Notes: generated by a model not told the origin, from the sequence alone. Counted from the first letter of the stretch, positions 28,764 to 37,078 are shown. The stretch is 64,000 bases of DNA from Pseudoalteromonas ulvae UL12 (GCF_014925405.1 NZ_AQHJ01000019.1:62001-126000), one strand, 5' to 3'. Numbers and translations are program-made.

Positions 28764-29834
28764 ATGACTTCACTTCTCGCACAATATCAAGCCTTACAAG
28801 CTGAAAACCCGGCGATTCGATCTCGAGATGCGGCCACTAAACTAGGTATTTCTGAAGCGCAATTGCTCGATATTCAAACTGGTGACACTATTTTTCGCTT
28901 ACAACCTCGTTTTGCCGAGTTATTGAAAAAGCTAAAAAATGTCGGCCCAGTGATGGCACTTACGCGCAACCAAGCGGTCGTTCACGAGCTAACTGGCCAC
29001 TATGAGAAACTGTATGTAAATAATCACGGCGACAAAGAAGTCGCCATCGCCATCAATCCTGGCGGTATTGATTTACGGTTATTTTTATATAAATGGCACA
29101 GTGGTTATGCGCAAATCACGGATAAACATGTCAGCTTCCAATTTTTTGACCGCTTTGGTGATGCAGTCCAAAAAATCTACTCGACCAAAGAGACGGATAT
29201 CGATGCATTCCACCAGCTGATCTGTGATTTCAAAACCGCCACGGATGAACCATTACAATTAGATTTACAACCAGAACCGAACGCAGTGACGCTGAGCGAT
29301 GATGAGGTTGATGTCTTAGCACTCAAAGCAGATTGGCAACAATTAAAAGATGTGCACGACTTTCCTAAAATGTTGGAAAAACATCAGGTCACTCGTTTAC
29401 AAGCGCTTAATTTAGCAGGAAAAGAATGGGCTCAACCGATTTCAGCTTCAGCACTTGAAGTAATATTGAATCAAGTGCGTGAAGATCAAGTTGAAATCAT
29501 GGTGTTCGTTGGCAATGCAGGTGCCGTGCAAATTTTCTCTGGCTTTATTGAAAACCTAAAATGGTTCAAAGATTGGTTTAATGTTCTTGACCGTGATTTC
29601 AATTTACATGTTGATACTAAACAGTTAGCTCAGGCGTGGCTGGTGCATAAACCAACCGATAAAGGGCAAAACATCATCAGTTCAGTTGAGTTTTTTGATG
29701 CGCAAGGCGACACCATTTTAACGTTATTTGGTCGTCGTGATGAAGGCAATAGCGTCAATCAAGATTGGCAACAGCTGGTGCAAAATATGGCTACCCGTTA
29801 CGCCAATGCAGACGAGCAAACGCAAGTTGCATAA
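28764..29834 (+). CDS. hmuS: HmuS/HemS-type haem-degrading or haem-carrier protein
   Basis: 356 residues, two homologous halves as in HemS/ChuS (for example ALTRNQAVVHELTGHYEKL and MVFVGNAGAVQIFSGFIENL). It acts in the cytoplasm on incoming haem, as a degrading enzyme or haem carrier in studied relatives. TAAGGATTCATA before the ATG, 9 bases after the receptor stop, shows it is the second gene of the receptor operon. Confidence 0.93.
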   Translation: MTSLLAQYQALQAENPAIRSRDAATKLGISEAQLLDIQTGDTIFRLQPRFAELLKKLKNVGPVMALTRNQAVVHELTGHYEKLYVNNHGDKEVAIAINPGGIDLRLFLYKWHSGYAQITDKHVSFQFFDRFGDAVQKIYSTKETDIDAFHQLICDFKTATDEPLQLDLQPEPNAVTLSDDEVDVLALKADWQQLKDVHDFPKMLEKHQVTRLQALNLAGKEWAQPISASALEVILNQVREDQVEIMVFVGNAGAVQIFSGFIENLKWFKDWFNVLDRDFNLHVDTKQLAQAWLVHKPTDKGQNIISSVEFFDAQGDTILTLFGRRDEGNSVNQDWQQLVQNMATRYANADEQTQVA

Positions 29835-29935
29835 TGAGCTCAATACAAACGCTGACAAAAATGGTAAGCCTTGCTATTAGTGAATACTCACCATCTTTTG
29901 AAAAACCCGCGTTTTAAATTCCAATAACCTCAGGC

Positions 29936-29971
29936 AAAGCCAACTTATACTTGTCATAAGCTGGCTTTTTT
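29936..29971. terminator. terminator after hmuS
   Basis: AAAGCCAACTTAT (29936-29948) pairs with ATAAGCTGGCTTT (29956-29968) with one mismatch, followed by T residues. It separates hmuS from the convergent M9-like gene. Confidence 0.8.
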
Positions 29972-29974
29972 CTC

Positions 29975-30874
29975 TTAACCGTTTTCGGCATCAAGCTCTG
30001 TAGCACGCTCTGTTAGCCACGTTGCAAACTCAGCATCATATTGCGTGCCCCATTGTTTAACTAACGCCTGATAGCGGCTATAGAAACCTCGTCGAGTTAA
30101 GCTGAGCATCACATCAACCTGCTCGCGATGTTGCTCCATCATAAACCGAACCGCTAAATAACCCCAATCGTACACTCGCTCTGAGCCACCGTTTTGCTCG
30201 TAACTGGTGTTGAATAATTCACTGAGTTTATAATCCTGCTTGGCCCCATTTTTTATCGCACGAGGATTGTGTTGTTGATGCGCGATATACTCAGCAACTC
30301 CTTCACTCCACCACACTAAATGCGGCAATAAAGGTGCAGGCTGTGGGCAATATTCTGGCGCCGAATGCGAATCATGCAGCGATGCACAAAAATCACCGTA
30401 CATGTTAAAACGCCCATCTAAATAATGAATGTATTCGTGACGTAGATTCCAAATCTCACCATTACGCTCATATGCGACAAATTCAGCATGATTATCAGCT
30501 AAATGAGGCAACCCTTCGAGATACATGCCACCATTGTCGCTCGGCACATCAAAATGATCAGTCACATACTGCACATACGCCTCGCGATCGGCATAAATAT
30601 TGGCTCGCATATTATCGTTATTATCATTGGCTACCGGTTGACCTAACGTATTAAACGTTCGATGAAATAGCGCTTCTTGCTCGGCAAGCATGGCACAAGC
30701 CTGTGTCACCTGTGCTCGCTCAAGTGCTTGTGAGCGCAGCGTAATACTTGCACTACAATCATACACTTGCTTAAGCACTGCCTCTAAACTGCCCTCTTGT
30801 ATCACGACTGGAGTTTGACTACACGCTACCAATCCCAACACCGACAGCGTGACACCAATATTTTTATAACTCAT
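29975..30874 (-). CDS. minimal M9-like metallopeptidase lipoprotein
   Basis: 299 residues from the ATG at 30874, which starts a lipoprotein signal with lipobox LVAC; starts further upstream (30895, 30988) would bury the signal peptide. The zinc site is HEYIHYLDGRFN (HExxH plus the D found in collagenases), with a downstream glutamate in WWSEGVAEYIAH. This is the catalytic signature of peptidase family M9 (Vibrio/Clostridium collagenases). Those enzymes are usually far larger; here only the catalytic part is kept, with no activator, PKD or collagen-binding domains. A lipid-anchored gelatinase or peptidase is the best guess. Confidence 0.8.
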   Translation of the reverse strand: MSYKNIGVTLSVLGLVACSQTPVVIQEGSLEAVLKQVYDCSASITLRSQALERAQVTQACAMLAEQEALFHRTFNTLGQPVANDNNDNMRANIYADREAYVQYVTDHFDVPSDNGGMYLEGLPHLADNHAEFVAYERNGEIWNLRHEYIHYLDGRFNMYGDFCASLHDSHSAPEYCPQPAPLLPHLVWWSEGVAEYIAHQQHNPRAIKNGAKQDYKLSELFNTSYEQNGGSERVYDWGYLAVRFMMEQHREQVDVMLSLTRRGFYSRYQALVKQWGTQYDAEFATWLTERATELDAENG

Positions 30875-31029
30875 ACTGAACCAATTAAATTGCATACAAT
30901 ATCCACATTTAATCACTGACAATGACGAAAGTAAAGTCAGCGCGATTGGTTTGACATTATTAAGCACCGCAGTAAGCTCAAGTTTCAATAATAACGACCT
31001 AAGCTCTGGTTAAAAAAACAGGATCCATT

Positions 31030-31869
31030 ATGAATCAAACAGTGGTTATTACCGGAGCGTCGAAAGGCGTTGGTGCAGCTTGTGCAAAACTCTATGCCGC
31101 ACAAGGCGCGAATTTAGTGCTAGTTGCCAGAGGATTAGCTGCCTTAGAGCTACAAGCTCAAGAACTCACACTGCAATTTCCACACAGCCAAATTCTGACT
31201 CTTAGTGCCGATATTGCAAAACTGGGTGACTGCCAAACCATTATTGCATCAGCTGTAAAACGTTTTGGTGGCATAAATGTGCTTATCAACAATGCTGGAT
31301 TACATCACCGAGGAGAGTTTAGCGACCAAACCGCACATGAAATGGCGGCCATGGTCGATGTGAACTTGCGTGCACCAATTTACTTATGCGCCTTAGCGTT
31401 GCCTCACATGCTCCCCTCAACTGCCGATCATCAAAACGCCATTGTGATGGTTGGTTCTTTAGCTGGTCGCGCCCCACTACAAGGTGCGGCCACTTACTGT
31501 GCAACCAAAGCGGGACTGCGCGCATTTACCTACGCCTTACATGATGAGCTCATCAATAAAAATATTAATGTGGCGGTGGTGTCACCAGGACCCATCGATA
31601 CCAGTTTTATCATGGAAGAAATTGATGTAGTTGAAGACATTGTTTACTCTCAACCTATGTCGACCCCAGAACAGGTGGCTGAGAATGTTTGCAAGCTCAG
31701 TCAAAGCTCACACACTGAAATCGCCATGCCTTGGTTCAGTGGTAAGCTCACCACCCTTGGTTATTTATTGCCGAGCTTTCGCCGTGCAACACGAGGCCTA
31801 CTGTATAAAATTGGTAAGAAAAACAAACAAAAATATCGCAATCGAGCCAATAAACCCTCTGCGAGCTAA
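31030..31869 (+). CDS. short-chain dehydrogenase/reductase
   Basis: 279 residues. Rossmann motif TGASKGVG, NNAG, catalytic serine in VGSLAGRAP, and YCATK (Tyr and Lys) define a classical SDR using NAD(P)H. The C-terminus is extended and very basic (KKNKQKYRNRANK) with a hydrophobic LTTLGYLLPSF segment, suggesting membrane association as in some lipid or keto-reducing SDRs. Substrate unknown. ACAGGATCC precedes the ATG. cobQ starts 49 bases downstream. Confidence 0.9.
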   Translation: MNQTVVITGASKGVGAACAKLYAAQGANLVLVARGLAALELQAQELTLQFPHSQILTLSADIAKLGDCQTIIASAVKRFGGINVLINNAGLHHRGEFSDQTAHEMAAMVDVNLRAPIYLCALALPHMLPSTADHQNAIVMVGSLAGRAPLQGAATYCATKAGLRAFTYALHDELINKNINVAVVSPGPIDTSFIMEEIDVVEDIVYSQPMSTPEQVAENVCKLSQSSHTEIAMPWFSGKLTTLGYLLPSFRRATRGLLYKIGKKNKQKYRNRANKPSAS

Positions 31870-31918
31870 GCCATTTAACGATACAATCGGGACATTCGCT
31901 ATTTAATCGATAAGCATA

Positions 31919-33385
31919 ATGAAAAGCCCCAATACACTGATGGTGCAAGGCACCACCTCCGATGCAGGGAAAAGCGTCCTTGTTGCCGCCTTATGTCGTA
32001 TTTTAGTGCGCCACGGTATTGATGTGGCACCTTTTAAGCCCCAGAATATGGCGCTCAATAGCGCAGTGACTGCTGAAGGTGGAGAAATTGGCCGCGCTCA
32101 AGCAGTGCAAGCAGAAGCGGCAAAAATTCCACCCCATGTTGATATGAATCCTGTTTTGCTTAAACCCAACTCAGATATTGGCGCGCAAGTGATTTTGCTC
32201 GGTCAATCAATTGGAAACATTGACGCGTTTGACTACCACCAATACAAACCTAAAATGCTCGGCCACGTACTCGCCGCCCACCAGCGATTGACAGAACGAT
32301 ATCAAGCAGTGATCGTAGAAGGAGCCGGCAGCCCAGCCGAAATTAACCTTCGCGATCGCGATATCGCTAATATGGGCTTTGCCGAAGAAGCCGACTGCCC
32401 AGTCATTATTGTGGCAGACATCGACAAAGGTGGAGTATTTGCCCATTTAGTAGGAACCTATGACTTATTAAGTCAAAGCGAACAACAAAGAGTAAAAGGC
32501 TTTATTATCAATAAATTTCGTGGTGACATTAGTTTACTGCAACCCGGTATTGATTGGCTTGAAGCCCGCTTGGGGATTCCGGTACTAGCAACCATTCCAT
32601 ATATTCAAAATTTACACATTGAAGCCGAAGATGCGATTGATTTTAGCCAAACACTTGACCAAAAAAATCACATTAAAGTGACTGTGATTGTCTACCCGCG
32701 AATTTCTAACCACACAGATTTTGACGTGTTGAGGTTGCACCCTAATGTTGAACTGACATTTGCGCGCACCCCAAACGAAGCACCTCACAGCGACTTAATT
32801 ATTTTACCCGGAAGTAAAAATGTGCAAGCCGATTTGGTTTGGCTCAAACAGCAGGGTTGGCCAAGTGTGATTAATCAGCATTTACGCTATGGCGGAAAAG
32901 TACTTGGAATTTGTGGCGGCTATCAAATGTTAGGTCAAAGCATTAGTGATCCCCATGCAATCGAATCCGCCCAAGCAACGCAATCGGTTGGATTAGGCTT
33001 ACTCGCCATGACTACAGAGTTACACAGTAAAAAAACGCTCACTAATGTCAGCGGTATTTGCCTAAACACTAAAGCACCAATTCAAGGTTACGAAATCCAT
33101 TTAGGTGTCTCACAAGGGGAAGCCTTAACCCGCCCGTTATTTTCTCTAGGCCACGCTCAACCAGAAGGCGCACAAAGCGACGATGATCAAATAAAAGGTA
33201 CCTATTTACATGGTATTTTAGACAATCAGGCTTTGCTCGAAAGCTGGCTCTCATGGGCGGGCCTGAAACAAATCACGCCATTCGACTATCCCGCCTTTCG
33301 CAATCAACAACTCGATTACCTCGCCGATGAAGTAGAAAAAGTCTGGCCAATTGAAAAGATAAAGCGGTTGTTGAGTTTAGAATGA
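31919..33385 (+). CDS. cobQ: cobyric acid synthase
   Basis: 488 residues. The N-terminal ATP-binding half begins MVQGTTSDAGKS; PFKPQNMALNS and RDIANMGFAEEADCP are family hallmarks. The C-terminal half is a class I-type glutamine amidotransferase with catalytic Cys in LGICGGYQMLG and the His of YLHGILDN. It amidates four side chains of adenosylcobyrinic acid diamide during B12 synthesis or salvage. No other cobalamin gene is in the window and no B12 riboswitch fits in the 49-base leader. No ribosome site is obvious before the ATG. Confidence 0.95.
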   Translation: MKSPNTLMVQGTTSDAGKSVLVAALCRILVRHGIDVAPFKPQNMALNSAVTAEGGEIGRAQAVQAEAAKIPPHVDMNPVLLKPNSDIGAQVILLGQSIGNIDAFDYHQYKPKMLGHVLAAHQRLTERYQAVIVEGAGSPAEINLRDRDIANMGFAEEADCPVIIVADIDKGGVFAHLVGTYDLLSQSEQQRVKGFIINKFRGDISLLQPGIDWLEARLGIPVLATIPYIQNLHIEAEDAIDFSQTLDQKNHIKVTVIVYPRISNHTDFDVLRLHPNVELTFARTPNEAPHSDLIILPGSKNVQADLVWLKQQGWPSVINQHLRYGGKVLGICGGYQMLGQSISDPHAIESAQATQSVGLGLLAMTTELHSKKTLTNVSGICLNTKAPIQGYEIHLGVSQGEALTRPLFSLGHAQPEGAQSDDDQIKGTYLHGILDNQALLESWLSWAGLKQITPFDYPAFRNQQLDYLADEVEKVWPIEKIKRLLSLE

Positions 33386-33426
33386 GACACAGGCACAGTC
33401 CCTTGAAAAAGATTTTCAAACGCAAC

Positions 33427-33462
33427 AAAAAAGCACTGACCTTGAGGGTTCAGTGCTTTTTA
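33427..33462. terminator. terminator of microprotein pair 1, also facing cobQ
   Basis: AAAAGCACTGA (ending 33439) pairs with TCAGTGCTTTT (33450-33460) around a 10-base loop, with A and T runs on both sides. It can end both the plus-strand cobQ transcript and the minus-strand microprotein transcript. An identical copy ends pair 2. Confidence 0.85.
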
Positions 33463-33516
33463 TTCGCGCTTTGGGATTAACTGCATAGGCAGTCTCCTTA
33501 TTTATTTCATGATTGT

Positions 33517-33660
33517 TTATCGTGTAGCAACTATATAACCACCTGCTATCACAGTTCCTGCGACAACTGCTGAGGCCATACCCGCTGTGGCTAAAAACGC
33601 GATGCCTGCCACTGCTAAGACTGATGTTGCCATTGATTCAATTATTGATGATGTGTTCAT
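33517..33660 (-). CDS. 47-residue hydrophobic microprotein, type B, copy 1
   Basis: Too short for usual gene calling. It begins MNTSSIIESMATSVL, continues with a hydrophobic Ala/Gly-rich core containing FLATAGMASAVVAGTV, and ends AGGYIVATR. Residues about 13-45 would span a membrane as one long helix or a tight hairpin; small residues are spaced as in tightly packing helices. Only E8 and R47 are charged. AAAGGGAAACGTACA precedes the ATG. Second gene of a pair, 34 bases after the type A gene. I recognise no family. Confidence 0.8.
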   Translation of the reverse strand: MNTSSIIESMATSVLAVAGIAFLATAGMASAVVAGTVIAGGYIVATR

Positions 33661-33694
33661 TGTACGTTTCCCTTTAAATGTTGAATTAAGTAAA

Positions 33695-33838
33695 TTAACG
33701 AGTTGCTAAGATATAACCGCCAGCTAATACAGTACCTGTCACCACTGCTGAAGCCATACCCGCTGTGGCTAAAAATGCGATACCTGCCACTGCTAATACT
33801 GATGTCATTGTAAATTCGATGATGTTTGAAGAAGTCAT
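33695..33838 (-). CDS. 47-residue hydrophobic microprotein, type A, copy 1
   Basis: It begins MTSSNIIEFTMTSVL and ends AGGYILATR, with the same core as type B (GIAFLATAGMASAVV). Types A and B have the same length, align without gaps and are about 70% identical, so they are paralogues. TAGTAGGTAATTATT precedes the ATG. A leader sequence 40 bases upstream can pair with this ribosome site. First gene of the pair, transcribed on minus from the SRPBCC side towards the terminator at 33427. Confidence 0.82.
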   Translation of the reverse strand: MTSSNIIEFTMTSVLAVAGIAFLATAGMASAVVTGTVLAGGYILATR

Positions 33839-33842
33839 AATA

Positions 33843-33895
33843 ATTACCTACTAAGTTTTGAATTAAGTGGCTGTTTGCCGTGTCGTTGAGGTAAT
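33843..33895 (-). promoter_or_regulatory. inverted repeat able to cover the microprotein ribosome site
   Basis: In the minus-strand mRNA, ATTACCT (33895-33889) is complementary to AGGTAAT (33849-33843), which contains the ribosome site of the type A gene. An overlapping alternative pairing is CTACTA with TAGTAG. The same elements are present in copy 2 at 34979-34985 and 35025-35031. Confidence 0.4.
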
Positions 33896-34038
33896 AGTAG
33901 GCAAGATCCTGCGCTCTGTTTGCGACTATGTGATGAGTGGTGAAGTAAGGTGATAAAGGGTCAATTCAAGGTATAAACTTAACGCTAGAAAGTGAGTGAA
34001 TTAGTACTGGCATTGCAAAGAGCTTGGATCAAACCCAT

Positions 34039-34488
34039 TTAACTCTGTTCAACAAAGGCCTTGATATCTTGCAAGTCTTTTTCGATCAGTTTGAGCATTG
34101 ATTTTTTGATAAAAAAGCCCATGATGGCGGTCATGCACTTCATAACCATCCCATCTGCACTTCCCTGGAAAGACATGGTGAGTTGAGTGTTTCCTGCCAC
34201 TTCATCGAGTGAAATTCGAGTGGTGTAGATTGCCCCACAGTTTTCTGCGCGAGTACAATAATATTCTTGCTCTTTGGCTTGGGTGATCCACATTGTTTCG
34301 GTGGATTCTTTACCAAATACTTGACGTGTCTCCGCCCATTTTAAACCAATTAATCCCTCTGCCGGCTGATGAATTACATTCAAGTCAAGGATACCGTCAA
34401 TCATCGTTTGCCATTGCGAAATATCCGTTATTGCAGCCCAGACATCAGCTCTTGGGCTGTTAATTTCTATTGATGAGACGATATTCAT
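34039..34488 (-). CDS. SRPBCC (START-like) family protein
   Basis: 149 residues. The opening NIVSSIEINSPRADVWAAITDISQW and the later WAETRQVFGKESTETMWIT and FQGSADGMVMKCM pattern fit the SRPBCC helix-grip fold, which binds hydrophobic ligands in a central pocket. The C-terminal helix is basic and amphipathic (FFIKKSMLKLIEKDLQDI). Ligand unknown. It is the only gene between the two 536-bp repeats and on the same strand as the microprotein genes. GGAAA precedes the ATG. Confidence 0.85.
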   Translation of the reverse strand: MNIVSSIEINSPRADVWAAITDISQWQTMIDGILDLNVIHQPAEGLIGLKWAETRQVFGKESTETMWITQAKEQEYYCTRAENCGAIYTTRISLDEVAGNTQLTMSFQGSADGMVMKCMTAIMGFFIKKSMLKLIEKDLQDIKAFVEQS

Positions 34489-34562
34489 ACTTAATTTCCA
34501 TTATTTATAAGACAGTTAGATTTTATTTACTAAGAGCATAGTCAATAAATACTGATAATCAC

Positions 34563-34598
34563 AAAAAAGCACTGACCTTGAGGGTTCAGTGCTTTTTA
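34563..34598. terminator. terminator of microprotein pair 2
   Basis: It has the same hairpin as at 33427: GCACTGA/TCAGTGC with a 10-base loop and flanking A and T runs. It stands upstream of the SRPBCC gene on the minus strand, so that gene needs its own promoter between 34489 and 34560 or readthrough. Confidence 0.85.
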
Positions 34599-34652
34599 TT
34601 CGCGCTTTGGGATTAACTGCATAGGCAGCCTCCTTATTTATTTCATGATTGT

Positions 34653-34796
34653 TTATCGTGTAGCGACTATATAACCACCTGCTATTACTGTTCCTGCGAC
34701 AACTGCTGAGGCCATACCCGCTGTAGCTAAGAATACGATGCCTGCCACTGCGACGACTGATGTTGTTATTGATTCGACCATTGATGATGTGTTCAT
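34653..34796 (-). CDS. 47-residue hydrophobic microprotein, type B, copy 2
   Basis: It begins MNTSSMVESITTSVV and ends AGGYIVATR. Against copy 1 it has six amino acid changes, all hydrophobic or Ala/Thr swaps (I6M, I7V, M10I, A11T, L15V, A21V). Residues 22-47 are unchanged despite several silent base changes. That pattern indicates selection on the protein. AAGGGAAACGTACA precedes the ATG. Confidence 0.8.
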   Translation of the reverse strand: MNTSSMVESITTSVVAVAGIVFLATAGMASAVVAGTVIAGGYIVATR

Positions 34797-34830
34797 TGTA
34801 CGTTTCCCTTAAAATGTTGAGTTAAGTAAA

Positions 34831-34974
34831 TTAACGAGTTGCTAAGATATAACCGCCAGCTAATACAGTACCGGTTACCACTGCTGAAGCCATACCTGCT
34901 GTGGCTAAAAATGCGATACCTGCGATTGCTAATACTGATGTCATTGTAAATTCGATGATGTTTGAAGAAGTCAT
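34831..34974 (-). CDS. 47-residue hydrophobic microprotein, type A, copy 2
   Basis: It is identical to the copy 1 type A protein except V17I, although the gene also carries silent changes. It has the same ribosome site and leader. The conserved C-terminal GTVLAGGYILATR is shared by all four with small swaps. Confidence 0.82.
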   Translation of the reverse strand: MTSSNIIEFTMTSVLAIAGIAFLATAGMASAVVTGTVLAGGYILATR

Positions 34975-35248
34975 AATAATTACCTACTAAGTTTTGAATT
35001 AAGTGGCTGTTTGCCGTGTCGTTGAGGTAATAGTAGGTAAGATTCTGCACCCTGTTTGCGACTATGTGATGAGTGGTGAAGTAAGGTGATAAAGGGTGAA
35101 ATCAGCGGATAAAAAATCAACGAACATTAATTCAGATCACATAAGGCTGAAATGACCCTGAAAAAGCCCTATAGATTGCTGTTTGTCTCTTTAATTGCTG
35201 CTATAATAAGCAGCTGTAAACTCTTCATTTTTACTCATTGATAATACA

Positions 35249-35986
35249 ATGATTTATTTCATCATCAGGTACTCAGTGGCGCGCACTACTTTCTCTTTTA
35301 CTCTGCCCCTTCTATTATTGCTTGGCTGTCTTTTTCCTGCTTATGGACAAACCCAACTCACATTTGGTCTTTATCCATTTCCGCCCGATATCACACAAAA
35401 TCAACATGGCGAATGCGAAGGACCTGCTGTCGCGCAGCTCAAAAAGCTATTTCTTTTTAGTGAGCAACCATTGAAAATACTCTGTGTCACGCCCGCTCGG
35501 TTATATAAGTTATTTGCCAATGGAAAAGTTGACATGTTGCTCAACATCGCATCGACAAAAGCACTGCAAGGGCAATCTGTTATTGTTAAACCGCAATTTC
35601 ACTACATCAATCTCGCATTTGCGACGAATAAAGCGATGGCTGAACAAAAAACAGTCTCAGCGATTCGAGGGTATAATTACGAAGGGCAAAGAGAAGTGCT
35701 CGAGCAGCGAGGTTATGAATTTGTCGAGCTTAAAAATGGTGTGGATGCTTTAGAATTGTTTGCGTTAGGCCGTGTTGCCCACCATATCGGTTATATTCAG
35801 CACAAAGAGATGCTTAATTTCCATGACACTAAGCACCTCAAGTTAGATCAAATTGAATTTAACTCTCTTGAATTGATCCCTACTTATATTCATATATCCA
35901 AAAAATCCCCTCACCTAGAGACTATTAATGCGTATTTAACACAACTTATTTCACAAAAACACTGTCAAAACCTCTACAACTGTTAA
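35249..35986 (+). CDS. orphan periplasmic solute-binding-like protein
   Basis: 245 residues. An N-terminal signal peptide with cleavage near PAYGQ is followed by a family 3 binding-protein pattern (LTFGLYPFPPDITQ, GPAVAQLKKLF, LFANGKVDMLLNIASTKA). Two pairs of Cys (after GE- and LKI-, and near the C-terminus) may form disulphides. No transporter genes accompany it. It converges with the GNAT gene with a 4-base overlap of stop codons. Confidence 0.8.
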   Translation: MIYFIIRYSVARTTFSFTLPLLLLLGCLFPAYGQTQLTFGLYPFPPDITQNQHGECEGPAVAQLKKLFLFSEQPLKILCVTPARLYKLFANGKVDMLLNIASTKALQGQSVIVKPQFHYINLAFATNKAMAEQKTVSAIRGYNYEGQREVLEQRGYEFVELKNGVDALELFALGRVAHHIGYIQHKEMLNFHDTKHLKLDQIEFNSLELIPTYIHISKKSPHLETINAYLTQLISQKHCQNLYNC

Positions 35987-36504
35987 GACGGCCAATACGC
36001 AAACACTAAGTCATTACACCACTGGTTATGAATTCGAAAATTATCTTTTAAGCGCCCTTCAAGTTCAAAACCTGCTTTTGTTAACAATGCAACTGAGCCC
36101 TCATTGCCTTCAGTGACCGTCGCGGTTATTTTATGAAACCCACACCCTGCAGCAGCAAAATGCAATACACTGAGTAACGATTCATACCCGTATCCAGCAC
36201 CTTGGGCATCTGGATGAATCATAAAGCCCACCTCGGCCTGTTGATATGGATGCCAACGCGATAAGAAGCCTGTTAAGCCAACTGCTCTGTTTGACTCCTT
36301 TTCAATTATCAATAGCGTTAACCAACCTTGGTTTTCTTTCGACCACGGGGCTGAACGCTCATTAAATCGAGCCAAAATTTGCGGCTCTTGTTCAATATCC
36401 GCCACAAACTTCATCACAGATGGTAACTGATGTAATGCCAGAAAAAACGGCCAGTCATCTTCACAAAGCGACCGCAGGATTAAACGAGTTGTCTCTAGTT
36501 GCAT
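35983..36504 (-). CDS. GNAT acetyltransferase (RimJ-like)
   Basis: 173 residues from the ATG at 36504, six bases after AAGGGA; upstream in-frame starts at 36510 and 36558 are less well placed. The sequence starts QLETTRLILRSL, the hallmark of the RimJ/RimL subgroup. Acetyl-CoA binding is in GFMIHPDAQGAGYGYESL, and NEGSVALLTKAGFELEGRLKDNF completes the fold. The acceptor may be a ribosomal protein N-terminus or a small molecule; sequence alone does not say. Confidence 0.9.
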   Translation of the reverse strand: MQLETTRLILRSLCEDDWPFFLALHQLPSVMKFVADIEQEPQILARFNERSAPWSKENQGWLTLLIIEKESNRAVGLTGFLSRWHPYQQAEVGFMIHPDAQGAGYGYESLLSVLHFAAAGCGFHKITATVTEGNEGSVALLTKAGFELEGRLKDNFRIHNQWCNDLVFAYWPS

Positions 36505-36616
36505 CTTCATTCCCTTCTTTTTAATAATGTTAATAACTTTTACCAGCCAATTAATCAAGATTTGAGTACACTAGGTTTTTATCCACAATCGCATATTCGA
36601 GATAACAGAGGTAACA

Positions 36617-37009
36617 ATGCACCAACAATCAATTGCAAACGTGAGTTTGCTCGTGACGGATTACGATCAAGCCATTGATTTTTACACTCAAAAAATGGGA
36701 TTTGCGCTACTTGAAGATACTGACTTAGGTGCTGGTAAACGCTGGGTACAAGTTGCACCAAAAAATAATACAGGCACTGCGTTATTGTTAGCAAAAGCAA
36801 GCTCTGCAGAACAATGCGCCGCTGTAGGCAATCAAAGTGGTGGTCGCGTCTTTTTATTTTTACAAACCGACGACTTTTGGGCCGACTATAACGCGATGAA
36901 AGACGCTGGGGTAGAATTTTGCGAACAACCCAGAGAAGAAAGCTATGCAACCGTTGTGGTACTTCAGGATTTGTATGGCAATAAATGGGATTTAATCGAA
37001 CGCAAATAA
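36617..37009 (+). CDS. VOC-family (glyoxalase/bleomycin resistance-like) protein
   Basis: 130 residues, one VOC module pair: NVSLLVTDYDQAIDFYTQKMGFALLED at the start and VVVLQDLYGNKWDLIER at the end. Metal ligands typical of this fold are only partly clear (the His in the first strand is replaced by Ser/Leu), so it may not be a glyoxalase. AGAGGTAACA precedes the ATG. It is divergent from the GNAT gene. Confidence 0.9.
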   Translation: MHQQSIANVSLLVTDYDQAIDFYTQKMGFALLEDTDLGAGKRWVQVAPKNNTGTALLLAKASSAEQCAAVGNQSGGRVFLFLQTDDFWADYNAMKDAGVEFCEQPREESYATVVVLQDLYGNKWDLIERK

Positions 37010-37078
37010 ACCCGAATTGCATATCTCATAACCAAACACTCTAGCCGCCCATTCAAACAAAACAACCATGTAAGAAAA

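Larger units (their letters stand above)
33426..33961. repeat. 536-bp direct repeat, copy 1
   Basis: The segment is repeated at 34562-35097 with a constant offset of 1136 bases, no insertions or deletions, and about 26 differences by eye (about 95% identity). It spans a leader, two 47-codon genes and the terminator. There are no terminal inverted repeats and no transposase. Confidence 0.93.
34562..35097. repeat. 536-bp direct repeat, copy 2
   Basis: This is the partner of 33426-33961 in the same orientation. The two copies and the gene between them make a 1136-base repeat unit that recombination could expand or delete. The leader (34975-35040) is almost free of changes relative to copy 1. 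Confidence 0.93.

Noticed and set aside
31870..31918. Cobalamin riboswitch before cobQ
   Set aside because: Only 49 bases are available and no B12-box is present.
34793..35050. 85-residue open frame on minus over the second repeat
   Set aside because: It runs in a different frame across the two microprotein genes; the 47-codon frames have ribosome sites and conserved protein sequence, this one does not.
33426..35097. Insertion sequence or transposon
   Set aside because: Direct repeats without transposase, inverted ends or target duplication; gene duplication explains it.
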